A stretch of 64,000 nucleotides of DNA from Galbibacter mesophilus (GCF_023721415.1 NZ_JAMQVC010000002.1:248001-312000); one strand, 5' to 3'. Shown: positions 8,835 to 18,710, counted from the first letter of the stretch. Notes: generated from the sequence alone by a model not told the origin. Program-made: numbers and translations.

Positions 8835-11441
8835 TTAATTTTCTATTAAATCATTCTGATTCCTAAATACAAGTTCCCCATCAAATTCATCAATTAATAT
8901 GATGCTATCACTGCTTATTTTTCCGCTTAAAATTTCCTTTGAAAGATTGTTTAATACCTCTTTCTGAAGTACTCTTTTTACAGGTCTTGCACCGTATTGT
9001 GGGTCGTAGCCTACTTTAGCAAGATGACTGATGGCTTCTTCCGTTGCGTCGAGTGTAATATTTTGTTTCGCAACCATTTTGGTGATGCCTTTCAGTTGTA
9101 AACGAACAATATCTTTGATGTTGTCTGCAGTAAGCGGAGTAAACATTACAATGTCATCAATTCGGTTAATGAATTCAGGACGTACACTCTGTTTGAGCAA
9201 TCCTAAAACTTCAACTTTAGCAGCTTCAGTTGCGCTTTCAATATCTTGCGTAGCTTCAAACTTCTCTTGAATAATATGGCTACCAATATTGCTGGTCATA
9301 ATTATAATGGTATTCTTAAAATCTGCCAAACGCCCTTTGTTATCAGTAAGCCTACCTTCGTCCAACACTTGAAGCAAAATATTGAAAGTGTCCGGGTGTG
9401 CTTTTTCAATTTCATCCAAAAGAACTACCGAGTAAGGCCTCCTTCGAACAGCTTCGGTAAGCTGCCCGCCTTCATCATAGCCAACATACCCAGGAGGTGC
9501 ACCCACTAATCTACTTACGGAATGCCTTTCTTGGTACTCGCTCATATCGATACGTGTCATCGCTGCTTCATCATCAAACAGATATTCGGCCAACGCTTTG
9601 GCAAGCTCTGTTTTACCTACTCCCGTTGTACCTAGGAAAAGAAAGGAACCTATCGGCCTGTTGGCATCTTGAAGTCCGGCACGGCTTCTACGAATCGCAT
9701 CAGAAACCGATTGTATGGCTTCTTCTTGTCCTACAACCCTTCTGTGCAGTTCGTCTTCTAGCTTAAGTAATTTTTCACGCTCGCTTTGCAACATTTTTGT
9801 AACTGGAATGCCTGTCCATTTTGCAACCACTTCAGCAATATCGTCGTTGGTGACTTCTTCTTTTATCAAGCTTTTTCCAGAAGCCTGTTCCTCCTGAAGC
9901 TTTTTCTGAAGGGACTCCAGTTTTTCCTGCGACTCCTTTATTTTTCCGTAGCGTATTTCAGCAACTTTTCCATAATCACCATCCCTTTCAGCACGTTCTG
10001 CTTCCAATTTGTAGTTTTCAATATTCTCTTTTGTGGTTTGAATATCATCTACTACATCTTTTTCGCTTTTCCATTTGGCAAATACTTCATTTCTTTCCTC
10101 TTTAAGATTGGCCAAATCGGCATTAAGTGATTTTAGTTTACTCTCATCATTTTCGCGTTTAATGGCAGCAATTTCAATCTCCAATTGCATGATTTTACGG
10201 TCGAAAACATCCAATTCCTCCGGCTTAGAGTTAATCTCCATTCGAATTTTAGAGGCCGCTTCATCCATTAAATCAATAGCCTTATCCGGTAAAAAACGAT
10301 TGGTAATATATCGTTGCGACAATTCTACCGCAGCGATAATCGCTTCATCTTTAATACGGACTTTATGATGGGTCTCGTACTTTTCTTTTATTCCTCGGAG
10401 TATAGAAATAGCACTTTCCGTATCGGGTTCGTCCACCAAAACTTTTTGGAATCTACGTTCCAGCGCTTTATCTTTTTCAAAATACTTTTGATATTCGTCT
10501 AAAGTAGTCGCTCCAATGGCACGAAGTTCCCCTCTGGCTAATGCTGGTTTTAAAATGTTGGCGGCATCCATAGCACCTTGTCCACCACCAGCACCCACCA
10601 AAGTGTGGATTTCGTCTATAAAAAGAACGATGTTTCCATCAGAAGTTGTTACTTCTTTTATAACCGCTTTCAATCGCTCTTCAAACTCACCTTTGTATTT
10701 AGCGCCGGCAATTAAAGCTCCCATATCCAACGAAAAAATTTGTTTTTCTTTTAGGTTTTCGGGAACATCGCCTTGAACAATTCTATGTGCCAAACCTTCT
10801 GCAATAGCAGTTTTACCAACACCTGGCTCCCCAACCAGCATTGGGTTGTTTTTGGTTCTTCGGGAGAGGATTTGGAGTACACGACGTATTTCTTCATCAC
10901 GGCCAATAACAGGGTCTAATTTTCCATCATTGGCTAGCTGATTAAGATTTTTTGCGTATTTATTTAAAGAATTATAAGTGTCTTCTGCACTTGCAGACGT
11001 TACTCTGTCTCCTTTACGTAACTCTTCAATGGCACTTTTAAGTCCTTTTTCGGTTACGCCTTGGTCTTTAAGAATTTGGGCAATTTTACTGTTGGATTTA
11101 AAAATGGCCAATATTAAATGTTCTACTGAAACAAATTCATCATTCATCTTTTTCGCGATGATGCTTGCTTCATTAAGCGCTTTTCCGGCTTCCCGTGAAA
11201 GCATAAGTTCGCCACCTTCTACTTTAGAAAAACTGTTTAAGGTGCTGTCCAACACTTGCTTGAGTAGGGTAACATTTACATTCAATTTCTTCAGAAGAAA
11301 AGGCAACACATTTTCATCAACCTCAAATAAGGCTTTAAAAATATGCTCGTTTTCAATTTGTTGATGTCCATATCCTTGCGCAATTTGCTGCGCTTGTTGT
11401 ATGGCTTCTTGAGATTTTATGGTAAAATTATTTAAGTTCAT
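8835..11441 (-). CDS. clpB: ATP-dependent disaggregase chaperone ClpB
   Basis: An 868-residue Hsp100 hexameric unfoldase that pulls proteins out of aggregates together with DnaK. Order: N-terminal Clp repeat domain (1-145), first AAA+ module with Walker A GEPGVGKT (204-211), a coiled-coil M domain (about 400-525) that separates ClpB from ClpA/C, and a second AAA+ module with GTTGVGKT (604-611) and [16 protein letters not shown]. No ClpP-binding IGL/F loop is evident. Length and the [11 protein letters not shown] start are typical of Bacteroidota. The upstream region carries two operator-like repeats (see 11500-11543), consistent with heat-shock control. A strong terminator follows. Confidence 0.97.
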   Translation of the reverse strand: MNLNNFTIKSQEAIQQAQQIAQGYGHQQIENEHIFKALFEVDENVLPFLLKKLNVNVTLLKQVLDSTLNSFSKVEGGELMLSREAGKALNEASIIAKKMNDEFVSVEHLILAIFKSNSKIAQILKDQGVTEKGLKSAIEELRKGDRVTSASAEDTYNSLNKYAKNLNQLANDGKLDPVIGRDEEIRRVLQILSRRTKNNPMLVGEPGVGKTAIAEGLAHRIVQGDVPENLKEKQIFSLDMGALIAGAKYKGEFEERLKAVIKEVTTSDGNIVLFIDEIHTLVGAGGGQGAMDAANILKPALARGELRAIGATTLDEYQKYFEKDKALERRFQKVLVDEPDTESAISILRGIKEKYETHHKVRIKDEAIIAAVELSQRYITNRFLPDKAIDLMDEAASKIRMEINSKPEELDVFDRKIMQLEIEIAAIKRENDESKLKSLNADLANLKEERNEVFAKWKSEKDVVDDIQTTKENIENYKLEAERAERDGDYGKVAEIRYGKIKESQEKLESLQKKLQEEQASGKSLIKEEVTNDDIAEVVAKWTGIPVTKMLQSEREKLLKLEDELHRRVVGQEEAIQSVSDAIRRSRAGLQDANRPIGSFLFLGTTGVGKTELAKALAEYLFDDEAAMTRIDMSEYQERHSVSRLVGAPPGYVGYDEGGQLTEAVRRRPYSVVLLDEIEKAHPDTFNILLQVLDEGRLTDNKGRLADFKNTIIIMTSNIGSHIIQEKFEATQDIESATEAAKVEVLGLLKQSVRPEFINRIDDIVMFTPLTADNIKDIVRLQLKGITKMVAKQNITLDATEEAISHLAKVGYDPQYGARPVKRVLQKEVLNNLSKEILSGKISSDSIILIDEFDGELVFRNQNDLIEN

Positions 11442-11499
11442 TATATTTAAGTTTTATTATCGACATTTGTATAGCAATTAATATTCCGATTTAAAAAAC

Positions 11500-11543
11500 T
11501 GTCTTTTTGACATTTATTTTTGAAAATCGAATGACTTTTTGAC
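11500..11543. promoter_or_regulatory. Two operator-like repeats upstream of clpB
   Basis: TGTCTTTTTGACA at 11500-11512 and TGACTTTTTGAC at 11532-11543 are near-identical 11-12 bp elements with the same 5-T core. They are offset by 32 bases, about three helical turns. The first is palindromic around the core (TGTC/GACA). They sit between divergent clpB and ytxJ, closer to the clpB promoter region. A heat-shock operator is an inference; no regulator gene is adjacent. Confidence 0.5.
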
Positions 11544-11585
11544 GGATTGTTTTGCAATCACAATTAATTTTCACATCTATAATTT

Positions 11586-11972
11586 ATGAATTTTTTTAAA
11601 TCATTCTTTGGCGAAAATCAAGAAAAAAATAACAAATCCCTGGCGTGGAATCCTCTAACCGAAGTTTCTCAGTTTGATACCATTGAAGAGGAATCTAAAT
11701 CGAAATGTGTGATTGTCTTTAAACATAGCACGCGTTGTGGTATAAGTAGGTTTGCGTTGAGTAATTTTGAAAGTGCATATTCAATTTCTGAAGAAGATGC
11801 TAAACTTTATTTTCTTGATATTTTGAGCAACAGGGATGTTTCCAATTCTTTTTCAGCTCGGTTCGATGTAATACATGAGAGTCCGCAACTCATCATCATT
11901 AAAAATAGAAAGGCTGTTTATAACGAATCCCACGGACAGATAGACGCGGAGAAAATAGCGGAGTTTATTTGA
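11586..11972 (+). CDS. ytxJ: Bacillithiol-system redox protein YtxJ (monothiol bacilliredoxin)
   Basis: A 128-residue thioredoxin-fold protein of the YtxJ family. The diagnostic stretch is FKHSTRCGISRFAL with a single active-site Cys at about 51. The cis-Pro region follows in HESPQLIII and the C-terminal helix in GQIDAEKIAEFI. Family members remove bacillithiol from mixed disulfides on proteins. The protein implies that this organism makes bacillithiol, although none of the bsh genes is in the window. The gene is divergent from clpB and is followed after 9 bases by a GNAT gene, so the two are probably co-transcribed. Confidence 0.85.
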   Translation: MNFFKSFFGENQEKNNKSLAWNPLTEVSQFDTIEEESKSKCVIVFKHSTRCGISRFALSNFESAYSISEEDAKLYFLDILSNRDVSNSFSARFDVIHESPQLIIIKNRKAVYNESHGQIDAEKIAEFI

Positions 11973-11981
11973 GATATTTGG

Positions 11982-12431
11982 ATGATAAAACTAATTAGAA
12001 CCGATGCTTCTCACCTAGATTTTCAGCATTTGGTTAAGCATTTAGATGTGTATTTGGCAAAAATGGATGGCGATGCTCATGCATTTTACGACCAATTCAA
12101 TAAAATAGAAAACCTGACGGAGGTTGTTTTGTGCTATAAAAATGAAAAACCGGTTGCTTGCGGAGCATTCAAAAGTTTTGATAAGGATACCGCTGAAATT
12201 AAACGAATGTACGTCGACCCAAACTCTAGGGGCGAAGGCGTAGCATCTGCCATTTTAAAAGAGTTGGAGAAATGGGCTGTTGAGTTGGGATTTAAAACGG
12301 TAATACTTGAAACAGGAAGCAAATATGAAGATGCCATTGCGCTGTATTTAAAAAACGGATATAAGAAATTCCCAAATTATGGGCAATATCAAGGAAGCGA
12401 TTTGAGTGTTTGCTTTAATAAAGTTTTATAA
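11982..12431 (+). CDS. GNAT-family N-acetyltransferase
   Basis: A 149-residue single-domain acetyltransferase. The acetyl-CoA pyrophosphate-binding motif A is clear: KRMYVDPNSRGEGVASAIL at about residues 70-90, followed by the motif B ILETGSKYEDAIALYLKNGY typical of small GNATs. Substrate unknown. It begins 9 bases after the bacilliredoxin gene and ends at a strong terminator, so the pair form a two-gene transcript. A link to thiol chemistry is suggested only by proximity. Confidence 0.88.
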   Translation: MIKLIRTDASHLDFQHLVKHLDVYLAKMDGDAHAFYDQFNKIENLTEVVLCYKNEKPVACGAFKSFDKDTAEIKRMYVDPNSRGEGVASAILKELEKWAVELGFKTVILETGSKYEDAIALYLKNGYKKFPNYGQYQGSDLSVCFNKVL

Positions 12432-12437
12432 AAGTAA

Positions 12438-12473
12438 AAGCCCCTTTTCTACTAGAAAAAGGGGCTTGTTTTT
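12438..12473 (+). terminator. Bidirectional terminator between the GNAT gene and fahA
   Basis: An 11-bp stem AAGCCCCTTTT (12438-12448) pairs with AAAAGGGGCTT (12457-12467) and is followed by a T tract. The upstream A residues would give a shorter U tract in the other direction, so it may also stop the convergent fahA transcript. Confidence 0.9.
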
Positions 12474-12485
12474 TATCTTAAAAAC

Positions 12486-13781
12486 TTATTTTTTGTTCTT
12501 TTTAGGATTGAACGGAGGCAATAGTTTGTTGGAAACTTCACCAAAACCAATTCTTACCTTATCGTTTTTGCAATAACCGCGCATGGTTACCGTATCTCCA
12601 TCATTTATAAACTTACGTTCGCTGCCGTCTTTCATTTTAATTGGCTTTTCGCCTTTCCATGTCAACTCCAACATAGACCCATATGAGTCTGGCGTAGGCC
12701 CGGAAATGGTTCCGCTTCCCATCATGTCACCGCTAATTACGTTGCAGCCATTAATGGTGTGGTGCGCCAATTGTTGCGACATGTTCCAATACATGTATTT
12801 GAAGTTGCTTTTTGTTACCGTAACAGGTTCTCCGTTTTCAGGAGTAATAGCAACTTCTAGATTTATGTCATAACTTTTCTTTCCTTTAAAATGAAGGTAG
12901 GGAAGTGGTTCAGGCTCTTGCTTAGGGCCCTCAACTTTAAAAGGTTGCAAAGCGTCCAGCGTTACAATCCATGGAGAAATGGAAGATGCAAAGTTCTTCG
13001 CTAAAAATGGACCTAGCGGAACATATTCCCACTTTTGAATATCCCGAGCACTCCAATCGTTAAACAGGACCATCCCAAAAATGTAATCTTCAGCTTCTTC
13101 AACAGGAATAGGTTCTCCAAGGTGGTTCGCATCGGTAGTAATAAAAGCCATCTCCAATTCAAAATCTACTAATTTTGAAGGGCCAAAAACAGGTTCTTTG
13201 GCATCGGCTGGCATGGTTTGCCCTTTTGGTCTTCTTATAGGAATTCCGCTAGGAACAATAGAAGAGCTTCTTCCGTGGTAACCAACAGGTATGTGCAACC
13301 AGTTTGGCAGCAAAGCATTATCGGGGTCCCTAAACATGGTACCTACGTTTGTGGCATGTTCTTTACTACTGTAAAAATCAGTATAATCTCCAATCTGTAC
13401 CGGCAATTGCATTTCAATTTCATCTAACGAAAACAACACGATTTTGCAATGTTCCTCATGGTTTTTTAAGGTTTCATTGTTAGCATCAAAAATCTCTGCA
13501 ATCCGGTTTCTAACAAGTCGCCACGTTTTTTTTCCGTCGGAAATAAAGTCGTTTAATGTGTCCTGAAGAAAGATGTCGTCTGTAAGCGGAATCCCATCAA
13601 AATATCCTAATTGATGCAAAGCACCAAGGTCGATGGCGGTATCGCCAATTCGAGTCCCGATGGTGATAACATCATCACGGGTTAAAAAAACACCAAAAGG
13701 AATGTTTTGTATGGGGAAATCAGAATCTGGGCTTACCGGGAGCCAAGACTTTCTATTTGGATTGTTTGCTGTATCAGACAT
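12486..13781 (-). CDS. fahA: Fumarylacetoacetase
   Basis: Hydrolyses 4-fumarylacetoacetate to fumarate and acetoacetate, the last step of the tyrosine and homogentisate catabolic pathway. The 431-residue protein has the N-terminal SH3-like domain (SWLPVSPDSDFPIQNIPFGV, around residues 13-33) and the FAH fold with its metal and active-site segments: DYTDFYSSKEHATNVG, PVGYHGRSSSIVPSG, DFELEMAFITT and FNDWSARDIQKWEYVPLGPF. Length agrees with the about 420-residue eukaryote-like form. Other pathway genes are not adjacent. Convergent with the GNAT gene and divergent from glyA. Confidence 0.96.
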   Translation of the reverse strand: MSDTANNPNRKSWLPVSPDSDFPIQNIPFGVFLTRDDVITIGTRIGDTAIDLGALHQLGYFDGIPLTDDIFLQDTLNDFISDGKKTWRLVRNRIAEIFDANNETLKNHEEHCKIVLFSLDEIEMQLPVQIGDYTDFYSSKEHATNVGTMFRDPDNALLPNWLHIPVGYHGRSSSIVPSGIPIRRPKGQTMPADAKEPVFGPSKLVDFELEMAFITTDANHLGEPIPVEEAEDYIFGMVLFNDWSARDIQKWEYVPLGPFLAKNFASSISPWIVTLDALQPFKVEGPKQEPEPLPYLHFKGKKSYDINLEVAITPENGEPVTVTKSNFKYMYWNMSQQLAHHTINGCNVISGDMMGSGTISGPTPDSYGSMLELTWKGEKPIKMKDGSERKFINDGDTVTMRGYCKNDKVRIGFGEVSNKLLPPFNPKKNKK

Positions 13782-13951
13782 GACAATTTTGTTAATTATT
13801 GTTTGATAAATTAGGATTTAAAGGTATTAATTTCTACCAATTTACCGAATCTATTTTATATTTTTGACCATTCTTTAACGAAATACTCCCAAATGAAACA
13901 TTCTTAGTTAATTCTAAGTTGTAAAAGGGAATGATTTTACGGATGTTCCAC

Positions 13952-13976
13952 CTGCCTGCCGTCAAGGGAGGTGTAA
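13952..13976. repeat. GC-rich CCTGCCTGCC fragment in the fahA-glyA spacer
   Basis: A GC-rich island, CACCTGCCTGCC followed by GGGAGGTG, in an otherwise AT-rich spacer; the CACCT/AGGTG ends can pair. It resembles part of the clearer palindrome at 47663-47695. Possibly a decayed copy of a small interspersed palindromic repeat. Confidence 0.35.
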
Positions 13977-14005
13977 AACTTGAAAAGACAATTAAAAAGA
14001 GACAC

Positions 14006-15280
14006 ATGAAAAGAGACGAACAGATTTTTGATCTTATAGCGGCTGAAAAGAAACGCCAACTAGAAGGGATTGAGCTTATTGCTTCAGAAAATTTTGTAAG
14101 CGAACAGGTAATGGAAGCTGCAGGTTCTGTACTAACCAATAAATACGCCGAAGGATACCCAGGTAAACGATATTATGGTGGTTGTGAAGTTGTGGACGAA
14201 GTAGAAACCATCGCTATTGAGCGCGCAAAAGAACTTTTTGGTGCAGTTTATGCCAATGTGCAACCGCATAGTGGTTCGCAGGCAAATACAGCTGTTTTCG
14301 CTGCCTGCTTAAAGCCAGGTGATAAAATTCTAGGTTTCGACCTTTCTCATGGTGGACACCTTACCCATGGGTCTCCAGTAAACTTTTCTGGAAAATTATA
14401 CAATCCTGTTTTTTATGGGGTGGAAAAAGAAACAGGACGATTAAACTATGATAAAATAGCGGAAGTTGCCAAAAAGGAACAACCAAAATTAATTATCGCC
14501 GGTGCATCGGCTTATTCAAGGGATATCGATTTTAAAAAGTTTCGGGAAATTGCCGATAGCGTTAATGCTATATTGTTGGCAGATATTTCCCACCCAGCTG
14601 GTTTAATTGCCAAAGGTGTGTTGAGTGACCCAATTCCACATTGCCATATCGTAACTACTACAACCCATAAAACGTTGCGTGGACCTAGAGGTGGACTAAT
14701 ACTGATGGGTGAGGATTTTGAAAATCCGTTTGGATTAAAATTGAAGAATGGAAATTTAAAAATGATGTCTTCGCTGTTGGATAGTGCTGTATTCCCAGGG
14801 AACCAAGGAGGGCCACTGGAGCATATTATTGCTGCTAAGGCAATTGCTTTTGGCGAAGCTTTAAGCGAAGAATTCTTGCATTACATAGTTCAGGTTAAGA
14901 AAAATGCCGCTGCCATGGCGAAAGCGTTTGTTGAAAAAGGTTATAATATTATTTCTGAAGGAACGGATAACCACATGATGTTAATCGACCTTAGAAATAA
15001 GGATATTTCTGGAAAAGAAGGGGAAGAGGCTTTAGGGAAAGCTAACATTACCGTTAATAAAAACATGGTTCCTTTTGATGATAAGAGTCCGTTTGTAACT
15101 AGCGGAATCCGAATAGGAACGGCTGCAATAACCACTCGTGGATTGGTAGAAGAAGACATGGAAGCGGTTGTAAATCTTATTGATGAAGTTTTAATGAACC
15201 GTGAAGATGATACCAAAATAGAGGCTGCCAAAAATCACGTGTATCGATTAATGGCGCACAGACCTTTGTTTAAGAGTTAA
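14006..15280 (+). CDS. glyA: Serine hydroxymethyltransferase
   Basis: Interconverts serine and glycine using pyridoxal phosphate and tetrahydrofolate, the main source of one-carbon units. The 424-residue protein has the PLP-binding lysine in [14 protein letters not shown] (Lys about 222), ELIASENF near the N-terminus, and the folate/active-site region [12 protein letters not shown]. The start at 14006 ([10 protein letters not shown]) matches the family; an upstream extension would translate the repeat-containing leader. Followed by a terminator with a clear T tract, so monocistronic. Confidence 0.97.
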   Translation: MKRDEQIFDLIAAEKKRQLEGIELIASENFVSEQVMEAAGSVLTNKYAEGYPGKRYYGGCEVVDEVETIAIERAKELFGAVYANVQPHSGSQANTAVFAACLKPGDKILGFDLSHGGHLTHGSPVNFSGKLYNPVFYGVEKETGRLNYDKIAEVAKKEQPKLIIAGASAYSRDIDFKKFREIADSVNAILLADISHPAGLIAKGVLSDPIPHCHIVTTTTHKTLRGPRGGLILMGEDFENPFGLKLKNGNLKMMSSLLDSAVFPGNQGGPLEHIIAAKAIAFGEALSEEFLHYIVQVKKNAAAMAKAFVEKGYNIISEGTDNHMMLIDLRNKDISGKEGEEALGKANITVNKNMVPFDDKSPFVTSGIRIGTAAITTRGLVEEDMEAVVNLIDEVLMNREDDTKIEAAKNHVYRLMAHRPLFKS

Positions 15281-15306
15281 TTAAATATATTTTTATATAG
15301 TAGAAG

Positions 15307-15335
15307 GGCTCTAATCTTTTGGTTAGGGCCTTTTT
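15307..15335 (+). terminator. Rho-independent terminator of glyA
   Basis: GGCTCTAA (15307-15314) pairs with TTAGGGCC (15323-15330), with one G-U pair in the RNA, and is followed by five T. It reaches the stop codon of the convergent DUF3124 gene. Confidence 0.82.
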
Positions 15336-15864
15336 ACTTTATTTGTATTCCTGTTGTTGTAAAAGAAAGGCCTTGTTGACCAGCAGTAGAAATCATCACA
15401 GCCTCAAAATGAGGTGATGGAGTTCCTTTTTTAGTAACCCAGTTGAAAATAAAATTCCCGCCCGGTCCACCTTGGTTATCTTCACTTGCAATTACAATCT
15501 CCAAAGTTTCCAGCGGTGCCATAAAAATAGGTTTTTTCATATAAGACCTAATTTGTTTACCGTTTTCATTGTAATAGTTCGCTTTAGTGATAAAGATGGT
15601 GTCTGTTTCACTAATGTTCCGCATACTTACGGTAGTGGTTAGATTTTGTTTTGCATCTTGGGTGTAACTGTAGATTTGGGAATAAACCGATAAATACGTT
15701 TTCCCCTCTTTCAAAGAGTCCTTGCTGGAAATAGTTGTTTGTCTTTGTTCCCAATTTATTTTAGGATTGTTTCCTGCTTCAGAAGTATTACCATCTTCAC
15801 AGGAGAATAGTGATAGTGTCAAAAATACGGTAATTGTGTATTTGTATACAAGTAAGTTCTTCAT
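15334..15864 (-). CDS. DUF3124-domain lipoprotein
   Basis: A 176-residue lipoprotein with signal sequence and lipobox SLFSC (Cys about 22). The rest matches the DUF3124 pattern as I recall it: SMRNISETDTIFI, then YYNENGKQIRSYMKKP, MAPLETLEIVI and a C-terminal GGPGGNFIFNWV. The function of the family is not known; it looks like a small periplasm-facing beta domain. The start at 15864 gives a proper signal peptide, whereas the 22-codon upstream extension does not. Convergent with glyA. Confidence 0.75.
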   Translation of the reverse strand: MKNLLVYKYTITVFLTLSLFSCEDGNTSEAGNNPKINWEQRQTTISSKDSLKEGKTYLSVYSQIYSYTQDAKQNLTTTVSMRNISETDTIFITKANYYNENGKQIRSYMKKPIFMAPLETLEIVIASEDNQGGPGGNFIFNWVTKKGTPSPHFEAVMISTAGQQGLSFTTTGIQIK

Positions 15865-16062
15865 GGAATCGAAAAAAAATAAATATACTAAAATTTGAAT
15901 TGAGAAGATAAAGAATCCGAATTGCAGCACAATAAAATGTCATCAACAAAATATTTTCAAAATATGACTAGATTGATAATTACGGACTAAAAATGGTAGA
16001 ATATTGTTATTTATCTAAATTTATATTCATAATTTAATGATTTTAACCAAACTACACCCTAA

Positions 16063-17955
16063 ATGATAACCACTACCAATCATTTATTTCAAAAAATATT
16101 TACGTTATTCTTACTACTAAATTCTTTTGTTTTACTTGCTCAGCATGCAGATCCATCTACAGAGAGCATTACCTTGGAAAACCCAATTAGCATTTCTTAT
16201 TTGAAAAAGAAATTACCTAAAAGCGGCCCAAAACTTATTTTAAATGAAAAAATTGCTCGGAAGTTAAGGAGGGAATTAAAGACAGATCCGGTTGTTCAAA
16301 ATATGTATGAAGCTATAAAGCTTAATGCGGAACAAATTCAGAAGAAACCATTATTGAAAAGAGAAATGGTTGGCAGAAGATTATTGGCAACTTCAAGGGA
16401 GATGCTATATAGAATGAATGTACTGGGTATGGTTTATTTCATTGAAAAAGATCCTGAAGTTTTGAAGAGAATAGATGCCGAATTGATAGCCGTTTGCCAA
16501 TTTCCCGATTGGAACCCTTCCCATTTCTTGGATGTAGGTGAAATGGCCTTGGCGGTATCTATTGGCTTAGATTGGACTGTAGGTAATTTGCCGAAAGAAA
16601 CGCAGGCAATAGCAAAAACTGCATTAATCGAAAAAGGATTAACTCCAAGCTTTCCCCAAGGAAACCAACATTGGTGGGTGACTGCCGAAATGAATTGGAA
16701 TCAAGTTTGTCATGGAGGTGTGACAGCCGCAGCCATTATGATCGCTGATGTAAATCCAGAATTGGCTGCCAAAACCCTGCACAGAAGCTTGCAATACATA
16801 CCGCAAGGGCTCATGGCGTATGCTCCCGATGGTGCCTATCCAGAAGGACCAACGTATTGGGATTATGGATCGATGTATACGGTAATAACAATTGCTATGC
16901 TAGAAAGTACTTTTGGTACTGATTTTGGCATTTCTAAGGCACCAGGATTTTTGGAAAGTGCAGATTACAGAGTTCTTTCTGCGTCGCCAACTGACCGTTT
17001 TTACAATTATGCCGATAGTAAAGAAATTCGCCCCAAAAATGGCGATATAACTTTAGCTTGGTTTGCTTCAAAAACAGGTAATAATGTATATCTCGAAAAA
17101 GAACGATTTTTGATTCCTATTTCTGAAATGGAACCGCTCGATAGACATGCTGGTATAGGGTTAGTATGGTTGTCTCAGTTCAATCAAAAAAGTGATCATA
17201 ACGTTCCCTTAGCTTGGAGAGGAGATGGTTCTAATCCAGTGGTTTTTATTAGAGGCGGGGAGGAAGATCCTGCCGGGTATTATTTAGGTTGCAAAGGAGG
17301 AAAAGGAACCAATAATCATGGAAATATGGATGCTGGTTCTTTTATTTTTGAATTGAACGGAATTCGCTGGTCGGTAGATCTTGGTATTCAGAGTTATAAT
17401 AGTATAGAAAAAACTGGATTTAATTTATGGGACGACTGTCAGGATTGCCCGCGATGGACGTTGATTTCAAAAAATAATTTTGGACATAGTACCTTGAGCG
17501 TTAACAACGAATTACATAAGGTGGACGGACAAGCATTTTTTACGGAATTTCAGCAGAAACCCTTTCCAAAAGCTACATTGGACATGTCTGCAACCTTTGA
17601 CGGTCTTTTGAAGAGTGCGTCCAGAACCTTTATTAAAGATTCACCTTCCTCTTTAATTATTGAAGACACTGTTGTTAAAAATGACTCAACTGAGTTAATA
17701 ACTTGGCAAATGATGACTACGGCAGAAGTAGAAATTACCCAGGGTGGAGCTTTGCTCAAAAAAGATGGTGAACTGTTAAAACTGGAAAATCTCTCACATC
17801 CTAAAATTTCGGTTTCAATTGTGCAATTAGACCCGCCACCTTTAGAAATGGATAAGAAAGTGGAAAATTTAAAAAGGATTGAGTTGCGAATCCCAGTCTA
17901 TCTACTAACGGAGGGAAACAATACAATAAAGGTTCGGTTGTCTGATGGAAAATAG
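16063..17955 (+). CDS. Secreted heparinase II/III-family polysaccharide lyase-like protein
   Basis: A 630-residue exported protein with a signal peptide ending near residue 27 (LLNSFVLLAQ). Residues about 60-330 form the alpha-helical toroid typical of PL families, with conserved NWNQVCHGG and AYPEGPTYWDYG. Residues about 390-600 are the heparinase II/III beta-sandwich, opening with GTNNHGNMDAGSF, where His and surrounding polar residues form the usual metal and catalytic site. It should cleave an acidic polysaccharide by beta-elimination, but the substrate (heparin-like, alginate or other uronate glycan) cannot be read from sequence. No SusCD or sulfatase genes are adjacent, so it is not in a classical utilization locus. 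Confidence 0.87.
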   Translation: MITTTNHLFQKIFTLFLLLNSFVLLAQHADPSTESITLENPISISYLKKKLPKSGPKLILNEKIARKLRRELKTDPVVQNMYEAIKLNAEQIQKKPLLKREMVGRRLLATSREMLYRMNVLGMVYFIEKDPEVLKRIDAELIAVCQFPDWNPSHFLDVGEMALAVSIGLDWTVGNLPKETQAIAKTALIEKGLTPSFPQGNQHWWVTAEMNWNQVCHGGVTAAAIMIADVNPELAAKTLHRSLQYIPQGLMAYAPDGAYPEGPTYWDYGSMYTVITIAMLESTFGTDFGISKAPGFLESADYRVLSASPTDRFYNYADSKEIRPKNGDITLAWFASKTGNNVYLEKERFLIPISEMEPLDRHAGIGLVWLSQFNQKSDHNVPLAWRGDGSNPVVFIRGGEEDPAGYYLGCKGGKGTNNHGNMDAGSFIFELNGIRWSVDLGIQSYNSIEKTGFNLWDDCQDCPRWTLISKNNFGHSTLSVNNELHKVDGQAFFTEFQQKPFPKATLDMSATFDGLLKSASRTFIKDSPSSLIIEDTVVKNDSTELITWQMMTTAEVEITQGGALLKKDGELLKLENLSHPKISVSIVQLDPPPLEMDKKVENLKRIELRIPVYLLTEGNNTIKVRLSDGK

Positions 17956-17958
17956 ACA

Positions 17959-17989
17959 CAAGCTTATTCTAAAGTTAAGCTTGCTTTTT
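17959..17989 (+). terminator. Hairpin terminator of the heparinase-like gene
   Basis: CAAGCTTA (17959-17966) pairs with TAAGCTTG (17976-17983), then C and five T. It starts 4 bases after the stop codon and overlaps the 3' end of the convergent gene. Confidence 0.72.
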
Positions 17990-18508
17990 GCTCATTAACT
18001 CAGCTGCTTTTCCGCGCCAATCGTCTCTTTTTATTCTTCCCGGGAAAAACTCTATCAGTTCTGTAATGGTTTCAATATCTTTGTCAGTGAGACGGCTAAT
18101 TTGTTCGTATTTGAAAATACCGATGCTATTCAATTTCTTTTCAATAAAGCTGCCAATGCCATCAATTTTTTTCAAATCATCTTTAGCATCTTCCGAAGCA
18201 ATTCCGATACTGGAAAAGTCTAATTTAGGAGTTGCATTGCTTTTTGTGATAACACCCAATTTTAAATCGGTTTCCAGCGCCATGCCGCTTCTTCCTCGTG
18301 TTTGAACAGCTTTTATGGTGTTGTCTTCCGTAAAAGAAATATTATTATTTTGAACATGATTGGCCAGTCGGCTTTTTTCAACCTGAATTTTCTCTATTTC
18401 ACTTTGATATTTATGATTTTTTAGAGCCCTACCAATAAGTAAACCTAAAATGAAGGCTATAATGGCAATGGCCGGAATAAAATAAGGAGAGTCAACTGCT
18501 TCAATCAT
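17975..18508 (-). CDS. Membrane-anchored helix-hairpin-helix protein
   Basis: A 177-residue protein with one N-terminal transmembrane helix (YFIPAIAIIAFILGLLIG, residues about 8-25), a charged, coiled-coil-like linker, and a C-terminal helix-hairpin-helix-type domain: DLKKIDGIGSFIEKKLNSIG, then LTDKDIETITELI. The domain has the form seen in many proteobacterial and Bacteroidota proteins resembling a fused 50S L21/NuoE-like tail, where it may bind nucleic acid or act as a protein-interaction module. The specific role is unknown. Tethering such a domain at the inner membrane is the main clue. Convergent with the heparinase gene. Confidence 0.72.
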   Translation of the reverse strand: MIEAVDSPYFIPAIAIIAFILGLLIGRALKNHKYQSEIEKIQVEKSRLANHVQNNNISFTEDNTIKAVQTRGRSGMALETDLKLGVITKSNATPKLDFSSIGIASEDAKDDLKKIDGIGSFIEKKLNSIGIFKYEQISRLTDKDIETITELIEFFPGRIKRDDWRGKAAELMSKKQA

Positions 18509-18647
18509 TATCAGGGGGTGCTAGGTAGTTGGTTATAAGTTTAATAGTTCACTAATTTATAAAATAGGGATAAAGTTTTCAATAAAAGCGATGCAAAATT
18601 TTGAAAGAAACCAGCTAAAAATCATAATTGCATTAAAAGTAAAGCGC

Positions 18648-18681
18648 AAAAAAATCCCCGAAAGCAGATGCTCACGGGGAT
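18648..18681 (-). terminator. Rho-independent terminator of the OmpA-like gene
   Basis: ATCCCCG (18654-18660) pairs with CGGGGAT (18675-18681), and an inner AGC/GCT pair extends the stem. On the minus strand a T tract follows. It sits about 30 bases past the stop of the gene at 18711. Confidence 0.82.
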
Positions 18682-18710
18682 CATAAAATTAAATCAGGTT
18701 TAATTTTTAG

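Noticed and set aside
9031-11364. Several plus-strand reading frames opposite clpB
   Set aside because: Shadows of the clpB coding strand, without starts, signals or family motifs.
13782-14005. A glycine riboswitch before glyA
   Set aside because: The GC-rich part is too short and shows none of the conserved glycine aptamer cores.
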